A stretch of 64,000 bases of DNA, from positions 248,001-312,000 of the forward strand of contig JADJJH010000001.1 in assembly GCA_016706595.1 (NCBI GenBank), given 5' to 3'. Below, in pieces: positions 1-9,401 of this stretch; within the stretch, counting starts at the first letter, position 1; each line of letters starts with the position of its first letter. A program made the translations under genes and the position numbers. The notes under the pieces were generated by a model. That model searched no databases. It was not told the origin of the DNA and saw only the letters and a list, made by a program, of their open reading frames with translations. The DNA comes from Bacteroidota bacterium. GTDB lineage: Bacteria > Bacteroidota > Bacteroidia > Chitinophagales > Chitinophagaceae.

Positions 1-1
1 T

Positions 2-3000
2 ATTGGTTTGCAAACCGAGCATCAAGTTAATTTTAATTCAGGCGATGTGTATAGATGGGATATTAATGTGCCAACGGTTGCATTAGGTGGACAGGCCGGC
101 AAATCAATAGGATGGGATTTAGTAAAATCAACTGGAGATATACATGTGAATGCGAATTCAGCTAATCGTTTTGAAATTCAAATAATTCCGCACAATCCTT
201 GCAATAAGGATTATACAACCTTAACCTCATGGGAACCATGGCACGATTATAAATGGCCAATCGCAGTTGCCGAAGGAAGTATCATTGGATTTGATGCAAA
301 CAAGTTTTTTATTAATGAAGGCTTTATCGATAAAACTAATAATTTGTATGGAGGTCATTTTGAAGTGAGCATGATGTTAGATACTATCTTTTTGGAATTT
401 AAACATAGAGTGAGAAGTCCAGGAGAAAATGGATATAATGGAGGGCCGGGTCTATGTGGTTTTCCTGCAGGTAATGGTGAATCGAATGTGATGGATGCGA
501 AAGGCGGTGATGGTGGACGTGGATGGACTGATAATACCAAGGGTGGTGATGGTGGTTCTGGATCTTTTGGCGGAGGCTCAGGTGGAATGGGATTCCCTAA
601 TGGAATACATGGTGTTGACCTTGACATGGATAATGATAATGATGGAATAGCTGATAGTGTAGATATATGTCCTAATTATAATAATCCATTACAAGCAGAT
701 ACCGATGGAGATGGCTTTGGTGACGGGTGTGATCCTTATCCATTAATTTTTAATTTGGATGTTGACAACGATCATATACCTGATACATTAGATAATTGCA
801 GATGGGTCGCAAACTATAGTCAGTCCGATTTTGATCAAGATGGGATTGGTGATATGTGTGATAACAGGCCCGACTTTGATTGTATTGATGGAATCACTTG
901 CGCCGAATTTGTAAATTGTAATAGCAGCTATGGATGTAATCAATCAAATATTAACTGCACTACTTGTGGTAAAAATAGCACGAAAGAAAATGAACCTGAG
1001 GGCTTGGTGGAATGTACCGAAGCACTGAATGTTTTAGCAGGAGCAACGAATTGCGCAACAGATGCTTTGGGCTGTTGGCAAGTAGCCTTACAGCGAGTAG
1101 AGGATCAAGGTTATATGTTTGATGCATTTTCTACAGCAGGTGCGAAAAACAGAGATATTTTACAAGATGCATGGCAGGATTGCGGACTGAAGGCAGTGTT
1201 TGATTGTGTACTGAGTTCCATTCCCGGTTTCGATTGCGGAAGTTCACTTTCCGATTTAGTAAAGTCGGCAAAGTCCTTACGCAAAGAACCATCACTTAGT
1301 GGGGCAGGAGGTTTAGTTGGTAGTGTACCTGGTGCAGCAGAAGATTGTGAAGAAGATGCAGAGATTTTTAGTCAGTGTAAAATATTTTCTGTATCATCTT
1401 CCTTCGATCCGAATTATATTTTCGGACCGGAAGGAAGAGGAGATACTACCATCAGATGGGTACCTGCTTCAAGAAGTATGCCTTATACTATTCAATTCGA
1501 AAATGATTCTGTACTAGCAACCGCAAGTGCGCAACGAGTAGTAATAGAGCAAAATTTACATCCTAATGTTGATCCGCTTTCATTTCGTATGAAACAAGTT
1601 GCCTTTAATAATATGATTTTCGATTTACCCGAAATAGCAAACTATAGCGGCATTTTAAATTTAGATGATTCATTAAACTATGATGTACAAGTAACCGCAG
1701 GATTAGATATTGTGAACCTGAAAATATTTTGTGTACTCCAAACGATTAATCCAAATACAGGTTTGCCACCCAATAGTAGTGAAGGATTATTGCCAATTAA
1801 TGATAGTATGGGCAGCGGGGAAGGTTATTTCAGCTATTTTATTTCTCCTAAAACTACGGTTCAAACATTGGATACAACCATTGCTAAAGCCATTATAAAA
1901 TTTGATGCTAATCCAATAATTGAAACGAATACATGGGAAAATACTTTTGATGCAGTGAAGCCAATTAGCTTTATTGATTCGTTGCCAAGTATGATTTTAA
2001 ACGATAGTATAGACATGGTGGTTTATGGTAATGATGATCCCATTGGATCGGGCATATATGCTATTCGTTTATTTTTCCAAGTAGATTCAAGTAGTTTTCA
2101 ATACCATGGAACCTATTCGAATGGAGACATCGTAAACTTTCGCGGAATCGCAGGGAAAAAGTATGGCTTTTATACCTTAGCCGAAGATGTGGCCGGTAAT
2201 ATTGAAAATAGTAAAACGCAAGCACAATGGACTGTCCAATTTGACTATGCTGATTCAGTGGCTATAGTACAACCTATTGTCTATACTCACATTTGCGAAA
2301 CCGATTCAATGCAAATTGCATGGTCATCTTATGGCATAGCTAACTTGAAACTTCAAATCAGTAATCTCGATCAAAGTAATTACTATTTAGATACTGTGTT
2401 GCCAGCCTCTTTGAATAACTTTAAGTATTTTAATGATAATTATCAGGAGGATACATTGAAAGTTAAACTCATTCATGCTCAAAATAATTTTGTGTATGCT
2501 GAAACCTTTTTTGTTCGAGATCAAACTAAAGTATGGTATATAGATGAAGATCATGATCATTACTATACAGGTATTCCGATTGTTTCATGTTATTCCCCTT
2601 CCTCAATCTATATTGATACAGGTATCATTGCCGGAGATGATTGTAATGATTCAAATGCAAACATTCACCCCAATAGTGCAGAAATATGTTGTAATAATAT
2701 TGATGATAATTGCAACGGCTTTGTCGATGAGGCCAACTTACATTTGAAGTTATTTATTGAAGGGTACTATAACGGTTCTGGTACGCTAATTCCAAGTCTT
2801 GCCAATCAGGGGCAACTTATTGGAACTACCATTTGTGATACCATCGAAGTTGAATTGCATGATCCGCTTAACTACTCGCTGACTTTTTCAGCAAAGACTG
2901 TTTTGAATACAAACGGATTAGCTATAGTAGGATTTCAGAATCTGGCGAGTGATTATTACATTGCTTTAAAACATAGAAATGGGTTGTATACATGGTCGGC

Positions 3001-3295
3001 CACACCGGTTGTTATGACTGAAAATACGTATTACGATTTTACCACTGCAGCCAACAAAGCTTATGGTGATAATCAGGTGGAAGTTGAGAGTGGGGTTTGG
3101 GCATTTTATTCAGGCGACATAAACCAAGATGAAAATGCCGATTTATTAGATGCAAGTTTATTAGAAGCCAGTATCGCTAATTTTGATTTCGGATACTTTG
3201 CAACCGATATTAATGGTGATGGAAATGTTGATTTATTGGATAGCCCAATGTTGGAAGTGAATGTGAATGCGTTTATTTTTTCGAATCATCCGTAA
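2..3295 (+). CDS. Giant secreted adhesin, C-terminal part (5' end outside the window)
   Basis: The frame is open from base 2, and the first possible start (TTG at 8) falls inside a conserved domain, so this is the 3' part of a longer gene. It aligns from end to end with the last ~950 residues of the 3929-residue protein at 14582-26371. In order it holds: a conserved domain with the motif TSWEPWHDYKW; a Gly-rich stretch (about 430-610); thrombospondin type 3-like Asp/Asn repeats (about 625-880, DTDGDGFGDGCD); a Cys-rich segment; a DPN..GPEG...FEND module (about 1400-1960) that is common in bacterial extracellular proteins; a MopE-like metal-binding motif ending CCNNIDDNCNGFVDE (about 2540-2735); and the shared C-terminal module with two dockerin-like calcium loops (2737-3292). 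I infer a calcium-stabilised surface adhesin or structural protein. No enzyme motif is visible. Confidence 0.85.
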   Translation: MGLQTEHQVNFNSGDVYRWDINVPTVALGGQAGKSIGWDLVKSTGDIHVNANSANRFEIQIIPHNPCNKDYTTLTSWEPWHDYKWPIAVAEGSIIGFDANKFFINEGFIDKTNNLYGGHFEVSMMLDTIFLEFKHRVRSPGENGYNGGPGLCGFPAGNGESNVMDAKGGDGGRGWTDNTKGGDGGSGSFGGGSGGMGFPNGIHGVDLDMDNDNDGIADSVDICPNYNNPLQADTDGDGFGDGCDPYPLIFNLDVDNDHIPDTLDNCRWVANYSQSDFDQDGIGDMCDNRPDFDCIDGITCAEFVNCNSSYGCNQSNINCTTCGKNSTKENEPEGLVECTEALNVLAGATNCATDALGCWQVALQRVEDQGYMFDAFSTAGAKNRDILQDAWQDCGLKAVFDCVLSSIPGFDCGSSLSDLVKSAKSLRKEPSLSGAGGLVGSVPGAAEDCEEDAEIFSQCKIFSVSSSFDPNYIFGPEGRGDTTIRWVPASRSMPYTIQFENDSVLATASAQRVVIEQNLHPNVDPLSFRMKQVAFNNMIFDLPEIANYSGILNLDDSLNYDVQVTAGLDIVNLKIFCVLQTINPNTGLPPNSSEGLLPINDSMGSGEGYFSYFISPKTTVQTLDTTIAKAIIKFDANPIIETNTWENTFDAVKPISFIDSLPSMILNDSIDMVVYGNDDPIGSGIYAIRLFFQVDSSSFQYHGTYSNGDIVNFRGIAGKKYGFYTLAEDVAGNIENSKTQAQWTVQFDYADSVAIVQPIVYTHICETDSMQIAWSSYGIANLKLQISNLDQSNYYLDTVLPASLNNFKYFNDNYQEDTLKVKLIHAQNNFVYAETFFVRDQTKVWYIDEDHDHYYTGIPIVSCYSPSSIYIDTGIIAGDDCNDSNANIHPNSAEICCNNIDDNCNGFVDEANLHLKLFIEGYYNGSGTLIPSLANQGQLIGTTICDTIEVELHDPLNYSLTFSAKTVLNTNGLAIVGFQNLASDYYIALKHRNGLYTWSATPVVMTENTYYDFTTAANKAYGDNQVEVESGVWAFYSGDINQDENADLLDASLLEASIANFDFGYFATDINGDGNVDLLDSPMLEVNVNAFIFSNHP

Positions 3296-3764
3296 TATAT
3301 AACGGATCAAGAAAGTTGCTGCGCGAATGAGATAAGGTAATAGTTGTCTGTTTCATAATGGTAGTTCCAAAAAACCCTGATACTTCGTTATGCGAATTTT
3401 TCAAACCCTTTATCGACAGCGGCGGACGCGGTCTTTGAAAAATTCGTAAGCCCTGTTTGTCCAAAGACAAGCTCGTTTGAGGGGTTGTTAGAACTACCCA
3501 TAAAGTATTTTCATGCTATATTCATTTTAGAGGTGCAACTAAAATAAAATCCATGAAAACGAATCAGTTTTATAAATCAAATACAATTAAAGTATCGAAT
3601 TAAAAAACCAGAAACCCATAAAATCCTACCAAATACTATTGATTCTTAACCTAGTACTAAATGAGCTATTAAAAATACTATTGTTCAATTATGTTTAAAG
3701 CAGATTGGGAAAAGTTTTTTTCTAATTTAATTACACGACATTTTTTGCTTATAAATTAACAAAC
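3296..3764. other. Intergenic region, 469 bases, no gene seen
   Basis: No supportable coding frame lies here; the short minus-strand frame at 3273-3470 is a by-product of the inverted repeat. The region holds the imperfect inverted repeat at 3360-3498 and then AT-rich sequence up to the next start codon, presumably with the promoter of the fibre gene at 3765. I could not place a convincing -7 box. Confidence 0.6.
3360..3498. repeat. Imperfect long inverted repeat, possible hairpin or MITE-like element
   Basis: The outer arms are GGTAGTTC (3360-3367) and GAACTACC (3491-3498), and similarity continues inwards for about ten bases. The inner arms, CGAATTTTTCAAA (3393-3405) and TTTGAAAAATTCG (3434-3446), are perfect 13-base complements. 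CATAA occurs at 3354-3358, one base outside the left arm, and again directly after the right arm (3499-3503), which would fit a 5-base target duplication. It could equally be a transcription-terminating or REP-like structure after the adhesin gene. Confidence 0.5.
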
Positions 3765-6700
3765 ATGAATAACAATCTTCGCTTGGCATTTATTGCCTTA
3801 TTGCTATCTTTTTTTTCTATTCAATCTGCCTATTCTCAAACTCCACAAGCCATTCCTTATCAGGCAATGGCCAGAAATGCGGCCGGTAATTTACTTGCCT
3901 CTCAACCTATAACCATTCGGTTTACTATTCATGATAATACTGCTAGTGGAGCAATAATTTATCGCGAGACTCAGAACAACACAACTACTAACTTAGGGCT
4001 ATTTACATTGAATATTGGAGAAGGAATTCCATCGCTGGGTTTATTTAACAGCATCAATTGGGGAAGTGGAGCAAAGTTTTTAGAAGTTGAATTAGACCCA
4101 GCCGGAGGCACTTCATTCCTCTCAATGGGCACTACCAAATTGATGAGTGTTCCATATGCATTATATGCTGACCATGCCAATGTACCCGGTGTTCCTGGGC
4201 CTCAAGGGCCAATTGGATTAACGGGTGCTACTGGTCTACAAGGTGCTATTGGTTTAACTGGCGCTGCAGGTCCACAAGGACCGATTGGATTAACAGGTGC
4301 TACCGGGCCGCAAGGACCGATTGGGTTAACAGGAGCAACCGGCCCACAAGGTGCTATTGGATTAACAGGCGCAACTGGTCCGCAAGGTCTGATTGGATTA
4401 ACGGGCGCAACCGGCCCACAAGGACCGATTGGATTAACAGGTGCAATCGGGCCACAAGGGGCGGGTTACCTGGCTACTTCTACATCAAGTGCACTTATAT
4501 CTACGGGTAATAAAACATTCACCACCCAAGCAGGTTTAGCTTACTTACCAAATACGAGAGTGCGTATTGCAAATAGCGCTTCGAATTATATGGAAGGTTT
4601 GGTAAGCTCTTACAGCGGTTCAACTATGGTGGTGAATGTGGATCGAGTTGTTGGTGCAGGAACCTTTGCCTCGTGGAATATCGGTATAGCAGGCGATGTT
4701 GGTGCAACAGGCCTGTTGCCGAATGGCACTGCCTTAGGTAATACAACCTATTGGAACGGCACAACATGGGTTGTGAATAACAATAAACTATTCAATGATG
4801 GAAACAGAATTGGCATTGGATCAAATTCACCGAAAGCTCGTTTACATGTAGCTGATAGCAGTGTGGTGTTTACTGGACCGGTACTTCCATACCCTTATAT
4901 AACAGCAGTACCTCCACCAATTGAAGGTGCAGGTTCTCGTATGATGTGGTATTCTGAAAAGGCAGCATTTAGGGCAGGCCAAGTTGAAGACTATTCAAGC
5001 TTTGGTGATAATTATTGGGATATGGATAGTATAGGTTATTGGAGCTTTGCTACAGGACATGTCACCATGGCAAAAGGGGCTAGCTCAGTTGCTATGGGTG
5101 TACATGCTAAGGCAAATGGTAATGTCTCAATGGCTATGGGTAGTTTTACTAAGGCAAATGGTGATGGCTCTATAGCTATAGGTGGATCTACTGAGGCAAA
5201 TGGTGTCTACTCAACTGCTATGGGTGAAGGTAATTATGCAAATGGTGCACAATCAACAGCCATGGGTTTTGCTAATTTTGCAAACGGTACTGCCACCACT
5301 TCAATGGGTCTCCTTACAAAAGCGAATGGAAAAATGTCAACCACTATGGGTCACGCAACAAAAACAAACGGCCCTTCAAGTTTAGTCATAGGTGTGGCTA
5401 ACGATACAATAGTATCAGTTGATAATAGCGCTTATCTATGTGTCCCTACTTCACCTTTATTTATAATAGGAAATGGCGATGCAACTGATCAAAATAATCC
5501 AATTAGACACAATGCTTTAGTCGTTCGCAAAGATGGCCGCATGGGACTTGGTACTAACTTTCCTGCAGCACGATTACATGTAGCTGATAGTAGTGTTGTG
5601 TTTACAGGTGCAGATACCCTGCCGGTATCACCTGCCCCTCCGCCCATTGAAGGACCTGGTAATCGAATGATGTGGTATCCGGAGAAGGCAGCGTTTCGAG
5701 TTGGGGGTGTTTTTTCACTGTTTCCATTTTCTATTCCAACGGAAAGATATTGGAATAAAGATAGTATCGGCAAATATAGTTTTGCTTCCGGAGCCATTAC
5801 ATTGGCTTCAGGGGAGGGTTCGGTTGCCATGGGTATTGGATCTGTTGCAGAAGGAAAATGTGCAAGTGCATTCGGCGAAACAAATTGGGCCATAGGCGAA
5901 GGAGGAATGGCATGGGGTATAGGCAGTTTGGCAAGTGGCAAATGGGCAACAGCCACAGGTGTAGGAACGGAGGCAAATGGTCAAGCCGCCGCAACGTTTG
6001 GACTTACAACAAAAGCGAATGGCGAAAATAGTTTAGCATCAGGAAGTAACACGAAAGCGAATGGTTTTAGTTCAACTTCATTGGGATCGCATACCACGGC
6101 AAATGGCCATAACACTCTGGTGATTGGAGTTTTAAATGATACGATAGTTGCCAACTCATTGACTCCTTCAGCCACCAATCCTTTATTCATTATTGGGAAT
6201 GGCGCACTTACACCACGCAATGCATTAGTCGTTCGTCAAGATGGCCGTATGGGTATCGGTACTAACTTTCCTACTGCTCGTTTACATGTAGCGGATAGCA
6301 GTGTGGTATTTACAGGTGCAGATAGCTTGCCGCTTTCCCCTGCCCCTCCACCAATTGAAGGGCCTGGTACCCGAATGATGTGGTATCCGGAGAAGGCCGC
6401 GTTTCGAGTAGGTAGATGTGCTTTAAATGATTGGGACAAAGATAGCATCGGGCAGTATAGTTTTGCTGCAGGTTATGATCCCATGGCGAAAGGATTTGCT
6501 TCAACCTCAATTGGAACCGGCGCTGCATACGGAAATCACGCGATAGCCATAGGTTCCTCTTTATACGCCAACGGAAATTACTCAACTGTTATTGGGAACG
6601 GTTCAATCGCCAGCGGAGAGTACTCAACTGTGATTGGGAATTATGGTACGGCTTCGGGAAGTTCATCTGTAGCAATAGGTGCGTCACATGCCTCAGGAGG

Positions 6701-8252
6701 GAACTCGATAGCCATGGGGGTAAATTGCACCGCGAGTGGAGCGTCTTCCTTCACCAGCGGCGCTAGTAATACCGCAGCAGGAGTTGCCTCTGTAGCAATG
6801 GGAAGCCAGACAACTGCTAATGGGAATTATTCTCTGTCAACGGGTGATAGTACCGCAGCAAATGGCGTGGCTTCCGTCGCTATGGGCCAGTTCTCAATCG
6901 CCAATGGCAATAATTCCATAGCAATCGGGCAAAATGCCAATACCAATCAAAACTATGCCACTGCACTTGGAAATTTTGTGAATGCCAATGGCGTATATTC
7001 AACAGCTTTAGGATTTTCGAATAATGCGAATGGAAATATGTCAACCACTATGGGTCTATCAAATAATGCCAATGGTGATGGATCATTAGCTATAGGCGAA
7101 GGCTCAAGAGCAAATGGATATACCGGCACGGTAATTGGCCGATATAATGATTCGATTGTAAGCGCACAAAACAACATACAAAATACAACCCCTCTATTTA
7201 TTATCGGGAATGGAACCAATTTTACGAATCGAAAAAACGCCATGGTGGTTCGTAACGATGGGCGCACCGGTTTAGGCACCAATAACCCTCAAGCACGTTT
7301 GCATGTTGAAGATAGCAGTGTCTTATTTCGAGCGCAACCTATTTCAAATAATGTTTCAAACCCACCTGTTCAAGGTGCTGGTCTCCGTATGATGTGGTAT
7401 GCGGATAAAGCTTCATTTCGAAGTGGTATAGTAAATGCAAGCCAATGGGATAAAGATAGTATTGGACTTTATAGCACAGCCTTCGGAGAGGATACCAAAG
7501 CCAAAGGGATTCATGCATTATCGACAGGAATCTCAACGCAAGCTCTTTCAGACAACTCGACCGCGATGGGGTATTTATCCATCGCAAGTGGAACTGAAGC
7601 CACCGCAATGGGTTATAGTACCATCGCCTCAGGTATTTCATCCGTAGCCATGGGTGAAGGCACAAATGCAATAGGAAATTATACCACGTCAATGGGTTAC
7701 ACAACCACAGCAAAAGGGGCAGCATCAACCGCCATGGGATTAGGTACTAAATCAAATGGATATGCTAGTTTAGTAGTCGGTCGATTTAATGATTCTATTG
7801 TTGCACCGCAATTGGGTATCACATCTACCACTCCGCTCTTTGTGGTTGGAAATGGTACTTCTCTTGCTTCAACAAGTAATGCAATGGTTGTAAGAAATGA
7901 TGGCAATATTGGAGTTGGGACAAATACACCTGCCACAAAATTAGATGTAAATGGGGGGGTGAAACTTGGAACGAACGGTAGTGTTTTGGCTGCAGTAATT
8001 AAAAGTACAAATACAACATCCTCCTTGACAATTCCTGCAAACACTACCAGTGTTCAAAACTATACCATAGCAAATGTTTCCGTTGGTGCAAGTGTGCTAG
8101 TTTCGCCTGCATCTGCCATTACCTCCGGGCTTGTCATAGCGTACGCCAGAGTGTCGTCTGCCGGCACGGTTGAAGTGAGTTATAGAAATACCACTGCAGC
8201 CAGTGTGACATTAGCAGCCGGGGTATCTTTATACATCACAGTTATACAATAA
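3765..8252 (+). CDS. Secreted fibre protein with collagen-like stalk and YadA-like head repeats
   Basis: 1495 residues. A signal peptide ends near residue 24 (SAYSQ). Residues ~25-140 are the N-terminal domain shared with the fibre genes at 30523, 37972 and 62983 (IPYQAMARNAAGNLL ... LMSVPYALYA). A collagen-like Gly-X-Y stretch follows (nt 4197-4466), then a phage-fibre-like beta domain (nt ~4467-4700). Four macro-repeats then begin at about 4840, 5570, 6280 and 7300. Each opens with ARLHV-DSSV and RMMWY-KA-FR and contains runs of a 14-residue motif (SxAMGxxTxANG), which in YadA/Hia-type adhesins forms a trimeric left-handed beta-roll. A distinct C-terminal domain follows, with no YadA membrane anchor, no S74 chaperone domain, no T9SS tail and no dockerin-like module. 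I infer a trimeric surface fibre. The small protein 43 bases downstream may anchor it. Confidence 0.85.
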   Translation: MNNNLRLAFIALLLSFFSIQSAYSQTPQAIPYQAMARNAAGNLLASQPITIRFTIHDNTASGAIIYRETQNNTTTNLGLFTLNIGEGIPSLGLFNSINWGSGAKFLEVELDPAGGTSFLSMGTTKLMSVPYALYADHANVPGVPGPQGPIGLTGATGLQGAIGLTGAAGPQGPIGLTGATGPQGPIGLTGATGPQGAIGLTGATGPQGLIGLTGATGPQGPIGLTGAIGPQGAGYLATSTSSALISTGNKTFTTQAGLAYLPNTRVRIANSASNYMEGLVSSYSGSTMVVNVDRVVGAGTFASWNIGIAGDVGATGLLPNGTALGNTTYWNGTTWVVNNNKLFNDGNRIGIGSNSPKARLHVADSSVVFTGPVLPYPYITAVPPPIEGAGSRMMWYSEKAAFRAGQVEDYSSFGDNYWDMDSIGYWSFATGHVTMAKGASSVAMGVHAKANGNVSMAMGSFTKANGDGSIAIGGSTEANGVYSTAMGEGNYANGAQSTAMGFANFANGTATTSMGLLTKANGKMSTTMGHATKTNGPSSLVIGVANDTIVSVDNSAYLCVPTSPLFIIGNGDATDQNNPIRHNALVVRKDGRMGLGTNFPAARLHVADSSVVFTGADTLPVSPAPPPIEGPGNRMMWYPEKAAFRVGGVFSLFPFSIPTERYWNKDSIGKYSFASGAITLASGEGSVAMGIGSVAEGKCASAFGETNWAIGEGGMAWGIGSLASGKWATATGVGTEANGQAAATFGLTTKANGENSLASGSNTKANGFSSTSLGSHTTANGHNTLVIGVLNDTIVANSLTPSATNPLFIIGNGALTPRNALVVRQDGRMGIGTNFPTARLHVADSSVVFTGADSLPLSPAPPPIEGPGTRMMWYPEKAAFRVGRCALNDWDKDSIGQYSFAAGYDPMAKGFASTSIGTGAAYGNHAIAIGSSLYANGNYSTVIGNGSIASGEYSTVIGNYGTASGSSSVAIGASHASGGNSIAMGVNCTASGASSFTSGASNTAAGVASVAMGSQTTANGNYSLSTGDSTAANGVASVAMGQFSIANGNNSIAIGQNANTNQNYATALGNFVNANGVYSTALGFSNNANGNMSTTMGLSNNANGDGSLAIGEGSRANGYTGTVIGRYNDSIVSAQNNIQNTTPLFIIGNGTNFTNRKNAMVVRNDGRTGLGTNNPQARLHVEDSSVLFRAQPISNNVSNPPVQGAGLRMMWYADKASFRSGIVNASQWDKDSIGLYSTAFGEDTKAKGIHALSTGISTQALSDNSTAMGYLSIASGTEATAMGYSTIASGISSVAMGEGTNAIGNYTTSMGYTTTAKGAASTAMGLGTKSNGYASLVVGRFNDSIVAPQLGITSTTPLFVVGNGTSLASTSNAMVVRNDGNIGVGTNTPATKLDVNGGVKLGTNGSVLAAVIKSTNTTSSLTIPANTTSVQNYTIANVSVGASVLVSPASAITSGLVIAYARVSSAGTVEVSYRNTTAASVTLAAGVSLYITVIQ
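4197..4466 (+). repeat. 36-base tandem repeat encoding collagen-like GPQGPIGLTGAT units
   Basis: Seven full 12-residue units plus a partial one (GPQGAG) lie in frame within the fibre gene. Units vary at the fifth residue (P, A or L) and at the last (T, A or I). The period is constant and there are no spacers. Such arrays can expand or shrink by slippage and so change stalk length. Confidence 0.9.
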
Positions 8253-8295
8253 AGCATTTCAATAAATAATTATTCATTTAAAAATTTAAAATGAA

Positions 8296-9102
8296 ATGAG
8301 CATTAGAATAAATTACAACCTGCTTCAATTTTTAAGCATAGTTGTTCAGTTGTGCGCATATTCAATTGTCAGCATAGCACAAACATTAAAACCATCCGTG
8401 ATTGCCAGTGCTGGTGGAAATTCCTTAAATAGTGGTTATTCATTATCATACACATTTGGAGAAACAAATACAGCAACATTATCAAATGCGGGTTATACAC
8501 TAACTCAAGGCTTTCAGCAGACCTATAAAATGACACTCAACCTAAAAGCATTCCTGCAAGGCTATTACAAAAATGGATCCATGATGGAAAATGTTTTATA
8601 CACGGAAGGCATTACTGCTAGTCCTGGTGCAGCGTGCGATACCATTCAGATTGAGCTTCGAGAAAACACCTCCCCCTATTCAGTTGTAAGTGCATCCAAA
8701 CAAATAATACAAACGAATGGCTCAGTAACATTCAATGGCATAGCGAATGCAGGCAACGCATATTTTATTGTGGTGAAACATCGTAATTCGATAGAAACAT
8801 GGAGTACATATCCTGTTCTTCTGACTGAAAATACATACTATGATTTTACAACTGCAGCAACTGCTGCATACGGGAATAATCAAATCGAAGTTGAACCAGG
8901 TATCTTTGCGCTCTATTCCGGCGATATCAATCAAGATCAGAATGCCGATTTACTAGATGCTGCCATATTAGAAACCAGTATCGCCAATTTTGATTTCGGT
9001 TATTTTGCCACCGATATCAATGGCGATGGCAATGTTGACTTATTAGATAGTCCGATGTTGGAAGTGAATGTGAATGGGTTTATTTATTCGGTGCATCCGT
9101 AG
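8296..9102 (+). CDS. Small secreted adaptor-like protein with dockerin-like C-terminal module
   Basis: 268 residues. A hydrophobic signal sequence ends near SIAQ (residue ~29). A domain of about 55 residues follows (ASAGGNSLNSGYSLSYTFGETNT ... LTQGFQQ), a type often found in Bacteroidota proteins encoded beside tail-fibre proteins. The rest is the shared C-terminal module, with loops DINQDQNADLLD and DINGDGNVDLLD and the end HP. The gene starts 43 bases after the fibre gene and is probably cotranscribed with it. The same fibre/small-protein order recurs at 30523/34107 and 37972/40889. I infer that it anchors or displays the fibre; this is not shown directly. The ATG at 8296 is used because the nearby ATG at 8291 meets a stop after one codon. 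Confidence 0.8.
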   Translation: MSIRINYNLLQFLSIVVQLCAYSIVSIAQTLKPSVIASAGGNSLNSGYSLSYTFGETNTATLSNAGYTLTQGFQQTYKMTLNLKAFLQGYYKNGSMMENVLYTEGITASPGAACDTIQIELRENTSPYSVVSASKQIIQTNGSVTFNGIANAGNAYFIVVKHRNSIETWSTYPVLLTENTYYDFTTAATAAYGNNQIEVEPGIFALYSGDINQDQNADLLDAAILETSIANFDFGYFATDINGDGNVDLLDSPMLEVNVNGFIYSVHP

Positions 9103-9401
9103 ATGAAAAGCTTCGGACAGAAACTAGTTGATTGGCAGCAATAGAAAAGGGGAGATGAAAATAGACATGTTAATAGAGAGTAGCATAGGGCAGAACTTCT
9201 GCTGACTCCTATGAATAAATTCCGTATCGGTATAACCAGTTACCCTTCAAAAGTGTCAGTATAAAGCCTAGCGCATACCAATTTCTCAATGGGATTTAAA
9301 AAATAAAATCTTTGGTTTATTTTCAGCCACGAAATAAAGTAAGTTACTTCTGCCCCTGCGATTCTGCTATCTTGGGGTCTATGGCTAAATAAGAAAAACA
9401 T
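9103..9401. other. Intergenic region, 299 bases, nothing recognised
   Basis: No coding frame with support, no convincing terminator and no clear promoter box were found. It separates the fibre/adaptor pair from the SBBP-repeat gene. Confidence 0.5.

Noticed and set aside
355..627. Minus-strand Pro-rich open frame opposite a Gly-rich segment
   Set aside because: Antisense of GGx codons gives Pro runs and an open frame automatically; the same happens at 23410-23720. The plus strand is clearly coding.
4197..4466. Regular short tandem repeat considered as a CRISPR array
   Set aside because: The 36-base units are contiguous, without spacers, and in frame, encoding a collagen-like protein.
7339..7728. 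Minus-strand open frame of 129 codons inside the fibre gene, and similar ones at 5489-5956 and 6953-7282
   Set aside because: Shadows of the 14-residue repeat coding; translations are Leu/Pro/His-rich without protein character.
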